Shown: one piece after another, positions 1 through 7,635 of the stretch
Position numbering within the stretch: the stretch's first letter is position 1
Layout: every line of letters starts with the position of its first letter
Origin: Arthrobacter sp. ISL-95
GTDB taxonomy: Bacteria > Actinomycetota > Actinomycetes > Actinomycetales > Micrococcaceae
NCBI RefSeq assembly: GCF_018613695.1
Contig: NZ_JAGGPR010000011.1
Coordinates: 1-64,000, forward strand
Length of the DNA stretch: 64,000 nucleotides
Direction: 5' to 3'
Position numbers and translations under genes: made by a program
Notes under the pieces: generated by a model
What the model saw: only the letters and a program-made list of their open reading frames with translations
Told to the model about the DNA's origin: nothing
Databases searched by the model: none

Positions 1-425
1 AAATCAGCAGCCTCAACAAACCTCAACAACCGCACCTCACCGGCCGCCATCGATCGCAACGATCGTAAGGCTTCATCCGCCTGCGCCAGCGGCACGTCCA
101 CCATTCCGGGAATACGCTGGCCGGCATTTTGAAGGGGAGCCGTGTGGTGGATACCTGCCGCCGGGTCCCCGGGCATGCCAGGCACCACGAATCCTGAGCC
201 GACGCCCTCGCCGGCGCTGCCTCTCAATGATCCGCTCCATGACTCCAATCCGGAAAGCAGCTCAGCGTCTCCGGAGGTACCCGCGAGGGTATCTGCCGCC
301 GTCGTGTGCTCAAACGCGGGCGCCGGGGCAGGCCCACTGGAAGAGGCCAGGGGTCGTTGAAGCAGCAACGCGTAGGCGCGCTGCGAGCCCGCCCGGCTCG
401 CCACAATCTGCCCGATAACTCCCAT
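1..425 (-). CDS. N-terminal part of a probable DUF222/HNH-type (13E12 repeat) protein, cut by the left edge
   Basis: An uninterrupted minus-strand frame runs from an ATG at 425 off the left edge, about 141 codons. GAGAAG lies 8 nt upstream of the ATG, and an in-frame TGA just beyond fixes this as the first start. The product opens MGVIGQIVASRAGSQRAYAL, then has a long Ala/Pro/Ser/Gly-rich linker, then a helical stretch (PLAQADEALRSLRSMAAGEV) at about residues 108-127. This layout fits the low-complexity N-termini of actinobacterial DUF222 proteins that end in an HNH nuclease motif. That assignment is inference, because the HNH part lies outside the window. The frame and start are seen directly. 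Confidence 0.6.
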   Translation of the reverse strand, partial: MGVIGQIVASRAGSQRAYALLLQRPLASSSGPAPAPAFEHTTAADTLAGTSGDAELLSGLESWSGSLRGSAGEGVGSGFVVPGMPGDPAAGIHHTAPLQNAGQRIPGMVDVPLAQADEALRSLRSMAAGEVRLLRFVEAAD

Positions 426-544
426 GCATAAAACTTCTCATGGGGGTCAGACAATATTGGCCCTCGCATTGTTCTGCGCCTACCCACCTCGTTTACAAGC
501 GCCTGGTTTACGAGCGTGTCACGGGAAACCCGGCGATCAGATGG

Positions 545-2296
545 CTATAGCGTCGGCAGCGAATAGGCAGGTTCAGGTCGGTGGACGCCCCGGGGCCGGT
601 AGCCGAGGGCTTCGGCGCACCCAAGAAGGTCAGCCAGGTACCAGATGATTGCCAGCCACATCTCCGTGCCCTGGAGGCTGGGGATGTTGCCTTCACCGCT
701 TGACGGTGCAGCGCTGAAGGCCATCCCCTCGCCGGGCCGCCAGCGCTCGAGTGCGTGCTTGAGTTGAGTCCGAGCCCATGCTTTGGCATCCTCCCGGCGG
801 TGCGTGGTCTGCTTGGACGCCAGCCAGAGGGGGTGCGCTACGTCCAGGACGTTGCAGGCGTTCTGCCGGCCGGGGGCGAAGTAGCGAGGGTCCGCCGAGT
901 GTTCCAAAACTGTGTCTACCAGCCGCTCAACGTGAGGAACCGGCACACCGAATTGGGCGAACGTGCCCCGCGTCAGCCGGTAGTACCCGTTGACTACCTT
1001 CAGACGATTATCCGCCGTGGGGGTGCCCCATGTTCCTGCGGAAGGACTGACACGGGTCAACAACCAGCCGAAGAGAGCTTCAAGTGAACCGGGGAAGTTG
1101 GGATTCGATTGCGAGAGGTTCCAGTATGCGGCTGTACCCCAGGCGTCCACCCACGCCCCTGATTCCCATGCTTCCTTCCGCCACGGCAGAGCATCCAGCG
1201 ATGCCGTTACCGCCGCCGGAGCCATGTCAGCAATGGCGTGGATCGGATGCTCGAAGCCACTGCCGGCAAGGTCCAGCGCATGACCGACGGAGAGCACGTG
1301 GTAGGTAGCAGGGCCAGTGCCGAAGGTGAGTCTCGAAAAATCGCTGGGGCCGGATTCGAACTCAGGAACCAAACCCGTCACCGGGTCCTGGAGTTTGTGG
1401 AGTCGTGCCACGTGTTCGTCCACTGACAATTGCGGAGGAACGCAACCCAAGAGCAAGTCCGCGATTTCAATGGCGTCGCAGTGCGCCCTGACGGTGGGCG
1501 CAACACCTGGCCGGTCCACGTACAAGCCCCCTGCTGCGGACGACCAACTTCGCGAAAGAATGGCTGGAGCATCGGTGCGTGCAGCGTTGGCGAAGGCCGC
1601 CAGCTCAGCCAGCAACCCGTCGTCGAACGGCCCCTCGCCAGCAGTTGCCGGGATGGTCGAGTCACGCCTGTCCCGGATCCGCCGCGCAGGGTTTCCGCCC
1701 ACTATGGTCCATTCAGGGACATCCTTGGTCACCACCGCCCCGGCAGCCAGCACGGCGTGCGAGCCAACCCTGACGCCGTCAAGAACCACTACGTTCGAAC
1801 CAATCCAGACGTCGTCGCCGATGGTGATGCCCTTGCTGGTGAGTAACTGCTTGAAGACTGGTTTGGAAGGCTCCATGGAGTGGTTGAAACCGAGAATGGA
1901 GGTGTGGGCGCCGATCCTGACACCGTTACCCATGGTGATGTTGCCTCGAATCACGGTGAACGCATTAACTGTGCAGTCATCGCCCATGGTGATGGAACCC
2001 GTGATGTAGGCGTGGGCCGCGATGAAAGAATCCGCGCCAAGAGCGAGTGCATCGGGATCCACGTTGGCGAGGGGGGAGAGGAAAGCCCGCTCACCAATGC
2101 TGACTCCGGACCGTTCGGCAAAGCGCTGGTGGTACTCGTGCTGAGCCGCGCGTTCTGCAGGTGTTGCTGAGCTCCAGAAAGTCCAAGGGGAGTAGTCGTA
2201 GTTAAGGCCGTGCCGGGAATTCACGTCGTTGCTCCACATTGGTATGAGTCGAATCGGAAAGCGCTTCCCCCCCATAGTTGCGCGTCCAAAAAGCAT
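545..2296 (-). CDS. Hexapeptide-repeat acyltransferase fused to a C-terminal alpha-helical domain
   Basis: Residues about 60-210 form a left-handed beta-helix acyltransferase of the maltose/galactoside acetyltransferase type. The hexad repeats read SITMGDDCTV, NITMGNGVRI and GITIGDDVWI, and the domain closes with the family signature VVTKDVPEWTIVGGNPARRI. These enzymes move acetyl from acetyl-CoA to sugars or small molecules. The remaining ~370 residues are Trp- and Ala-rich (LPWRKEAWESGAWVDAWGTA) and look like an all-helical, possibly alpha/alpha-toroid, domain that I cannot name. At ~583 residues the protein is far longer than a simple acetyltransferase (~190). The start is uncertain: ATG 2296, TTG 2302 or ATG 2275, none with a strong ribosome site. 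It follows the cupin by 34 bp and may share its transcript. Confidence 0.75.
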   Translation of the reverse strand: MLFGRATMGGKRFPIRLIPMWSNDVNSRHGLNYDYSPWTFWSSATPAERAAQHEYHQRFAERSGVSIGERAFLSPLANVDPDALALGADSFIAAHAYITGSITMGDDCTVNAFTVIRGNITMGNGVRIGAHTSILGFNHSMEPSKPVFKQLLTSKGITIGDDVWIGSNVVVLDGVRVGSHAVLAAGAVVTKDVPEWTIVGGNPARRIRDRRDSTIPATAGEGPFDDGLLAELAAFANAARTDAPAILSRSWSSAAGGLYVDRPGVAPTVRAHCDAIEIADLLLGCVPPQLSVDEHVARLHKLQDPVTGLVPEFESGPSDFSRLTFGTGPATYHVLSVGHALDLAGSGFEHPIHAIADMAPAAVTASLDALPWRKEAWESGAWVDAWGTAAYWNLSQSNPNFPGSLEALFGWLLTRVSPSAGTWGTPTADNRLKVVNGYYRLTRGTFAQFGVPVPHVERLVDTVLEHSADPRYFAPGRQNACNVLDVAHPLWLASKQTTHRREDAKAWARTQLKHALERWRPGEGMAFSAAPSSGEGNIPSLQGTEMWLAIIWYLADLLGCAEALGYRPRGVHRPEPAYSLPTL

Positions 2297-2330
2297 AGTC
2301 AATGCGCCATGAGCAAACGATCAACCTCGA

Positions 2331-2735
2331 TCACTCCGGGTATCCGTACTCCTCGTAGGAAACCAAATCACCCCACGTCGTTTCAGAACCATCCGTGGCG
2401 CCGGCAGTTTCCCATATAGCCAAGTGGCTCATGAAGTGGTCCGGAGCTGCGCCGTGCCAATGCCATTCACCAGGGGGCGTGTAGATGGTTTGACCCTGCT
2501 GAACCACTTGCACCTCACCCCCGCGCGCCTGCACCAAGCAAACGCCGTCGGTGACATGCAGTGTTTGCCCCGCTGCGTGCGTGTGCCACGCGGTCCGTGA
2601 GCACGGAGAGAAGCGAACGATGTTTACCCTGAGCTGCGAGGGCGGTTCACCCTTCACTATGACATCAAAGTAGACGTCACCCGTAAAAAGCTCCGCGGGT
2701 CCTTTTGTGCTGGTGGTCTTGGGAGAGATTTCCAT
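2331..2735 (-). CDS. Single-domain cupin of the manganese hydroxynitrile-lyase-like / YhhW-like type
   Basis: This is a 134-residue cupin. The first metal motif is WHTHAAGQTLHV (two His plus Gln) and the second is EWHWHGAAPDHFMSHLA, with the ligand His in HWHG. The pattern and length match small bacterial cupins such as the hydroxynitrile lyase GtHNL and related proteins of unknown natural substrate. A role with cyanohydrins, aldehydes or carboxymuconolactone-type compounds is inference only. AAGGA lies upstream of the ATG. The gene starts 22 bp after an XRE regulator and is probably co-transcribed with it. Confidence 0.8.
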   Translation of the reverse strand: MEISPKTTSTKGPAELFTGDVYFDVIVKGEPPSQLRVNIVRFSPCSRTAWHTHAAGQTLHVTDGVCLVQARGGEVQVVQQGQTIYTPPGEWHWHGAAPDHFMSHLAIWETAGATDGSETTWGDLVSYEEYGYPE

Positions 2736-2757
2736 GATTCCTTATGAAGTTGATGGA

Positions 2758-3654
2758 TTACTTGTTCTGAATGTCCCGGAGGAGCCCCGAGTCCTCAGGG
2801 CTTGTGAGAGTCGTCGCCGCCCAGCTCGCGAGCAATGTCAAAGCGTCGTCCGTGCCGGTGCCCGGCTCGGCGTTGTACACCGTCAGGGTCATTCCGGCGT
2901 CGGCGGACAGCTCGAGTGCTTCGTACAGCAAATGCAGGTCGCCCACTATCCGATGACGGAAGTGCTTCTTGCCCGTGAAGTGCTGGCGGACATTGTGAGA
3001 GGCCCAGCGGACCCGGAATTCCTCGCTGCGGGTGGACAGTTCACCCACCAGGTCGCTGAGGCCGCGGTCGTACGGATCACGGCCTGCTTCTGTACGCATA
3101 ATTGCCACGGTGTCGTTGGCCGCGCGTTCCCAATCCGCATAGAAATCATGGCTGCGAGGATCGAGGAAAAGGAACCGGGCGTGGTTGGGCGGCCCGGCAG
3201 GACTGTCGTAAATGTCCGAGTACAAAGCCCGGCCCAGGGCGTTGGCCGCCATGAGATCCAAGCGGCCGTTGCGGACGAAGGCGGGTGACCCGGTGATCGC
3301 ATCCAGGGTGAGCTGAACGCCAGGGCGGATGGCCTGCTTCCGGACCGGCCGGCGTCGTGACCTGCCTCCGTCGCTCGCCGCACGGGCGAGGTCGTACAAG
3401 TGGGCTCGCTCGGCGTCGTCGAGCTGCAGGGCGTTCGCCAATGATTCCAGGACGCTTTCAGAGACGCCCGCGAGGTTACCCCGTTCCAGGCGGGTGTAAT
3501 ATTCCACGCTAACTCCGGCCAGCATGGCCACTTCACCGCGACGCAGCCCCGGGACACGGCGGTTGCCACCATAGGCAGCCAATCCTGCCTGCTCGGGTGT
3601 GATCTTCGCCCGACGCGTGGAGAGGAAGTCGCGCGTCTCAGTCCGGTTGTCCAT
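2758..3654 (-). CDS. XRE-family regulator with MmyB-type C-terminal ligand-binding domain
   Basis: Residues ~10-80 form a Cro/C1 helix-turn-helix containing VPGLRRGEVAMLAGVSVEYY and YTRLERGN, the standard signature of the actinobacterial MmyB-like subfamily. Residues ~110-280 form the MmyB ligand-binding domain (AANALGRALYSDIY and WERAANDTVAIMRTEAGRDP). Relatives often control a divergent or adjacent oxidoreductase. Here the neighbours are a divergent zinc alcohol dehydrogenase and a downstream cupin. The ATG at 3654 sits 6 nt from a -10-like TACCGT, which suggests a leaderless transcript. Confidence 0.9.
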   Translation of the reverse strand: MDNRTETRDFLSTRRAKITPEQAGLAAYGGNRRVPGLRRGEVAMLAGVSVEYYTRLERGNLAGVSESVLESLANALQLDDAERAHLYDLARAASDGGRSRRRPVRKQAIRPGVQLTLDAITGSPAFVRNGRLDLMAANALGRALYSDIYDSPAGPPNHARFLFLDPRSHDFYADWERAANDTVAIMRTEAGRDPYDRGLSDLVGELSTRSEEFRVRWASHNVRQHFTGKKHFRHRIVGDLHLLYEALELSADAGMTLTVYNAEPGTGTDDALTLLASWAATTLTSPEDSGLLRDIQNK

Positions 3655-3660
3655 GCTTCA

Positions 3661-3666
3661 ACGGTA
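3661..3666 (-). promoter_or_regulatory. -10-like hexamer of the XRE gene (TACCGT)
   Basis: TACCGT on the minus strand ends 6 nt before the ATG at 3654, the same spacing seen at many other genes here. A TTGACA at 3693-3698 (minus) is too far away (26 bp) to be its -35 box. Confidence 0.35.
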
Positions 3667-3714
3667 AAACTTTTGGCCCGCTAAGGGAGTCCCTGTCAAT
3701 ACCCCTAACAGCAG

Positions 3715-3754
3715 TAACTCCTTCCACTCAGGAAATCAGGGTTAGATGGAGTTA
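3715..3754. promoter_or_regulatory. Inverted repeat in the XRE/alcohol dehydrogenase divergent region
   Basis: TAACTCC at 3715-3721 is mirrored by GGAGTTA at 3748-3754. Just outside and inside these arms, CTAAC (about 3705) is mirrored by GTTAG (3741). The repeat lies between the divergent starts, immediately upstream of the dehydrogenase ribosome site. It is a candidate operator for the XRE protein. Confidence 0.4.
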
Positions 3755-3783
3755 TCCAACGAAATGAACCACGCAGGAGAAAC

Positions 3784-4827
3784 ATGCCTACCGCTAACGC
3801 TTATGCTGCCCCCTCAGCCACAAGCGACCTGACCCTGACCACCATCGAACGTCGCGAGGTGGGCCCGAACGACGTCCACATTGACATCAAGTTCGCGGGT
3901 ATCTGCCACTCTGACATCCACACGGTGCGGGGCGACTGGGGCCCACAGCAGTATCCTTTGGCTCCTGGCCACGAAATCGCCGGAATAGTCACCGAGGTCG
4001 GCTCGGACGTCACCAAGCACAAGGTGGGCGATCGTGTTGGCGTCGGCTGCATGGTGAATTCCTGCAAGGAGTGCAAGAACTGCCTGGCCGGAGAAGAGCA
4101 GTACTGCCTCAAGGGAAACGTGGGCACCTATGGCGCCGTTGACCGCGACGGCACCATCACCCAGGGCGGCTATTCCAGCAACGTCGTGGTGAATGAAGAC
4201 TTCGTCGTGACCATTCCGGAAGGTTTGGACCTCGACGTCGCCGCACCGCTTCTGTGCGCAGGCATCACCACGTACTCACCCCTGCACCACTGGGGTGCCG
4301 GCCCCGGCAAGAAGGTTGCCGTAGTAGGTCTTGGCGGACTTGGCCACATGGCAGTGAAGATTGCCGACGCCATGGGTGCTGAGGTAACCGTGCTTTCGCA
4401 GTCGCTGAAAAAGATGGAAGACGGGCTCAAATTGGGTGCCGACCACTACTACGCCACCAGCGATCCCTCCACCTTCGAGGAACTCGCGGGCACCTTCGAC
4501 CTCATCATTAACACCGTCAGCGCCTCGATCGACATCAGCGCGTACCTGCAGTTGCTCACCCTCGATGGCACTTTGGTCAACGTTGGCGCGCCGGCTGAGC
4601 CCCTGCCGGTGAACGTGTTCTCGCTGATCATGGGCCGTCGTCGCTTCGCCGGTTCCGCGATCGGTGGCATCCGCGAAACCCAGGAAATGCTGAACTTCTG
4701 CGCGGAGCACGGCCTTGGCGCAGAGATCGAGGTCATCCCGGCCAGCAAGATCAACGACGCTTACGAGCGCGTTCTTGCCTCGGATGTCCGCTACCGCTTT
4801 GTCATTGACGCCTCCACCATCGGCTAG
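3784..4827 (+). CDS. Zinc-dependent NAD(P) alcohol dehydrogenase (YahK/AdhA-like, MDR family)
   Basis: This is a 347-residue cytoplasmic medium-chain dehydrogenase that interconverts aldehydes and primary alcohols. The N-terminal GroES-like domain holds the catalytic zinc ligands (GICHSD, GHEIAG) and the structural zinc cluster [12 protein letters not shown]...C. The Rossmann motif is [15 protein letters not shown] at about residues 180-194. Length and motifs match the cinnamyl-alcohol-dehydrogenase-like YahK group. The start has AGGAGA 5 nt upstream of the ATG. It is divergent from the XRE gene and ends at a strong hairpin, so it is probably a single-gene unit. Confidence 0.93.
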   Translation: MPTANAYAAPSATSDLTLTTIERREVGPNDVHIDIKFAGICHSDIHTVRGDWGPQQYPLAPGHEIAGIVTEVGSDVTKHKVGDRVGVGCMVNSCKECKNCLAGEEQYCLKGNVGTYGAVDRDGTITQGGYSSNVVVNEDFVVTIPEGLDLDVAAPLLCAGITTYSPLHHWGAGPGKKVAVVGLGGLGHMAVKIADAMGAEVTVLSQSLKKMEDGLKLGADHYYATSDPSTFEELAGTFDLIINTVSASIDISAYLQLLTLDGTLVNVGAPAEPLPVNVFSLIMGRRRFAGSAIGGIRETQEMLNFCAEHGLGAEIEVIPASKINDAYERVLASDVRYRFVIDASTIG

Positions 4828-4843
4828 GAACGCAGCACCAGAT

Positions 4844-4877
4844 GAAAGGCCACGCCCCGTATAGGGCGTGGCCTTTC
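4844..4877 (+). terminator. Strong stem-loop terminator after the alcohol dehydrogenase
   Basis: A perfect 14-bp stem GAAAGGCCACGCCC / GGGCGTGGCCTTTC closes a 6-nt CGTATA loop, 16 bp after the stop codon. The U-tract is short (CC follows). It also argues against starting the next gene at 4868, inside the stem. Confidence 0.8.
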
Positions 4878-4906
4878 CACTACCACGCAGCAGGGACAAT
4901 GGTCTG

Positions 4907-7600
4907 GTGACTTTCAGACTGGACACCATAGGTACGGGGCTGGTTTTCGCTGAGTCCCTCGCGAACCTTGCTGCCGCCCTGACCAACCAGGCCGACGGCG
5001 GCACTGTGCTTGGTCGAACGGCAGTTGTTCAGGCGCCTCCGGGCACCGGTAAAACCACATTGGTTCCGCCGTTGCTCGCCAACCTCGTGTCCGAACAAAA
5101 CCCGGGCCGGCCACGCGTCGTCGTCACCCAACCCCGCCGTGTGGCCGCACGCTCGGCCGCACGGCGACTGGCTTCGCTGGACGGAAGCAGGCTTGGTGGC
5201 AAAGTGGGCTACACCGTCCGGGGTGAAAGCAAAGTCAGCAAGGACACCGTGGTGGAATTCGTTACGCCGGGCATTCTCTTGCGGCGTCTTCTGGCTGACC
5301 CGGGGCTTGAGGACGTTCATGCCGTGGTCCTGGATGAGGTCCACGAACGGGGACTGGAAACGGATCTTCTGGTGGGCATGCTCGCGGAGGTCCGCGAGTT
5401 GCGCGGTGACCTGACGCTGGTGGCGATGTCCGCCACTCTCGACGCCCCCCGTTTTGCAGCACTACTGGGAGCGGGCGGAACAGGGCTCGACGACGCTGGG
5501 CCGGCTCCCGTGGTCGACTGCCCGTCAGCACTGTATCCGCTGGAAGTACAGTGGGCTCCCGCCCGGGACCATCGCCTGGACGCCCGGGGAGTGTCCCGGA
5601 GCTTCCTTGAGCACGTTGCCGGCACGGCGGCAGCGGCCTACTCAACAGCCCTGGGCCAAAACCCCGAGGTAGACGCATTGGTGTTCCTCCCGGGAGCCCG
5701 GGAGGTTTCCGACGTCGCCACTCGCCTTCGCGGCCAGCTGCCACCCGGTGTGGAGGTACTTGAGTTGCACGGCCAGATCGGTCCGGAAGCCCAGGACCGA
5801 GCCGTCTCCGGCCGCGAGCCGGGCGGGTCGCCTCGGATCATTGTGTCCACGTCCTTGGCGGAATCGTCCCTCACGGTTCCCGGCGTCCGTTTGGTCATTG
5901 ACTCGGGACTTTCAAGGGAACCACGAAGGGATGCCGGCCGCGGCATGTCAGGACTCGTGACCGTCTCTTGTTCCCGCGCGTCGGCAGATCAGCGTGCAGG
6001 CCGTGCAGCGCGTCAGGGGCCGGGCACGGTGGTGCGCTGCTACGACCCGCAAGCCTTTGCCGCGGCGCCCGCACACCAAACGCCCGAAATTTCCGTTGCG
6101 GACCTCACCAGCGCTGCCTTGGTCCTTGCGTGCTGGGGCTCCCCGGGCGGTTTCGGCTTGAAGCTCCCGGACGCACCGCCTTCCGCTGCCATGAACGACG
6201 CCGTGGAAGTCCTCCGTGAACTGGGCGCCGTAACTGGGGACGGAACTGTTACCGCCGTGGGCAAGACTTTGGCCCGAATCCCTGCCGACCCCCGGCTTGC
6301 CCGCGCCTTGCTGGACGGATCAGCGATGGTGGGTCAGCGCGCAACCGCCGAAACAGTGGCACTGGTGGCCGGTGACCAGAGAGCGCCCGGCGCCGACCTT
6401 ACAAAGCTGTTAGCCATTCTCCGCTCGGGGTCAGACCCTGCTGCCCGTCGTTTCGCCGAAGACGTCAAGCGGATGGAGGCGCTGGTGGAGAAGGAAACCC
6501 GGGTACGTCAGGAGCCTGCCGTCGCCGCTCATTCCCGGCCTGCCGCGGATGTCACGGCAAGGGAAACGCCCGGCTTTGTGGTGGCGCTGGCCTTCCCGGA
6601 CCGTATAGCCAGGCGCGTACCCGGCGATGGATCCACCACGTACTTGCTCTCGTCCGGGACGCGGGCCGGCCTCCCTGCCGGGAGTTCATTGTCCGGGCAT
6701 GACTGGCTTGCCGTGGCTGAGGTGTCCCGCGCGCAAGGACGCGATGCCGCGGGAACGGGCGCCGTCATCCGTTCTGCCGCACCGTTGTCAGCCGAACTGG
6801 CGCTGAACGCCGCGCCCGGCCTCCTCACGGAGGAGGTGCAGGCGAAGTTCCACCAAGGCCGGGTGATGGCCAGGCTGGAACGGAGTCTCGGCGCTATTGT
6901 GTTGTCTTCCACGCCCGTTCGCCCCACCGCAGACACCGGACGACACGCAGTGTCCAGGGCGTTGGAAAAGTCCGGATTGTCCACGATCGGCTGGTCAACT
7001 GCTGCCGATGCCCTGCGCCGGCGCCTTGGAATGGTGCACCGCGAGCTCGGGAGTCCGTGGCCTGACGTCCGGGAGGCCGCGCTGCTATCCAGGCTGGAGG
7101 AATGGCTGGGCCCGGAGTTGGAAGCTATGGCGTCCGGCGCTCCCGTAAGTTCCATCAACCTCGTTGACCCCTTGAGGCGCCTGCTCCCATGGCCGGAAGC
7201 AGCGCGGCTTGAGGACCTTGTGCCGGAGAGACTGGAAGTGCCGAGCGGTTCGCGTATCCGGATCGACTATCCCGAGGTCCTGGAGCGCGGTACCGATGAC
7301 GGCGCTGAGGGTCACGACGGTGCTGGTCCCGACGACGGCCGCCCGGTAGTGGCGGTCAAGCTTCAGGAATGCTTCGGCTGGGACCGCACACCGCATCTCG
7401 TGGACGGCAGGGTCCCCGTGCTGTTTCACTTGCTGTCGCCGGCCGGAAGGCCATTGGCCGTCACAGATGATCTCGCGTCCTTCTGGTCCGGTCCTTACTT
7501 CCAGGTCCGGGCAGAGATGCGTGGGCGCTACCCCAGGCATCCCTGGCCCGAAGACCCGTGGACCGCACCGGCTACAGCCAGGACCAAGAACCGAATGTAG
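4907..7600 (+). CDS. hrpB: ATP-dependent helicase HrpB
   Basis: This is a DEAH/RHA-type helicase of ~897 residues, the usual HrpB size. Visible motifs are the P-loop QAPPGTGKTTLVPP near residue 45, VVLDEVHERGLETDLL (motif II) near 145, MSATLD (III), STSLAESSLTVPGVRLVIDS (V) and QRAGRAARQGPGTVVRCY (VI). The HrpB-specific C-terminal domain follows and ends near RYPRHPWPEDPW. The cellular role of HrpB is poorly defined; family members act on RNA. I place the start at GTG 4907, preceded by AGGGAC, because the in-frame GTG at 4868 lies in the upstream terminator stem. It is convergent with the amidohydrolase, with a 35-bp gap. Confidence 0.93.
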   Translation: MTFRLDTIGTGLVFAESLANLAAALTNQADGGTVLGRTAVVQAPPGTGKTTLVPPLLANLVSEQNPGRPRVVVTQPRRVAARSAARRLASLDGSRLGGKVGYTVRGESKVSKDTVVEFVTPGILLRRLLADPGLEDVHAVVLDEVHERGLETDLLVGMLAEVRELRGDLTLVAMSATLDAPRFAALLGAGGTGLDDAGPAPVVDCPSALYPLEVQWAPARDHRLDARGVSRSFLEHVAGTAAAAYSTALGQNPEVDALVFLPGAREVSDVATRLRGQLPPGVEVLELHGQIGPEAQDRAVSGREPGGSPRIIVSTSLAESSLTVPGVRLVIDSGLSREPRRDAGRGMSGLVTVSCSRASADQRAGRAARQGPGTVVRCYDPQAFAAAPAHQTPEISVADLTSAALVLACWGSPGGFGLKLPDAPPSAAMNDAVEVLRELGAVTGDGTVTAVGKTLARIPADPRLARALLDGSAMVGQRATAETVALVAGDQRAPGADLTKLLAILRSGSDPAARRFAEDVKRMEALVEKETRVRQEPAVAAHSRPAADVTARETPGFVVALAFPDRIARRVPGDGSTTYLLSSGTRAGLPAGSSLSGHDWLAVAEVSRAQGRDAAGTGAVIRSAAPLSAELALNAAPGLLTEEVQAKFHQGRVMARLERSLGAIVLSSTPVRPTADTGRHAVSRALEKSGLSTIGWSTAADALRRRLGMVHRELGSPWPDVREAALLSRLEEWLGPELEAMASGAPVSSINLVDPLRRLLPWPEAARLEDLVPERLEVPSGSRIRIDYPEVLERGTDDGAEGHDGAGPDDGRPVVAVKLQECFGWDRTPHLVDGRVPVLFHLLSPAGRPLAVTDDLASFWSGPYFQVRAEMRGRYPRHPWPEDPWTAPATARTKNRM

Positions 7601-7635
7601 TCAGACGCCCTGCTCCGGGCCTGCTCAGGAAGACG

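Noticed and set aside
4868..4906. Earlier GTG start for HrpB
   Set aside because: It lies inside the stem of the alcohol dehydrogenase terminator and has no ribosome site.
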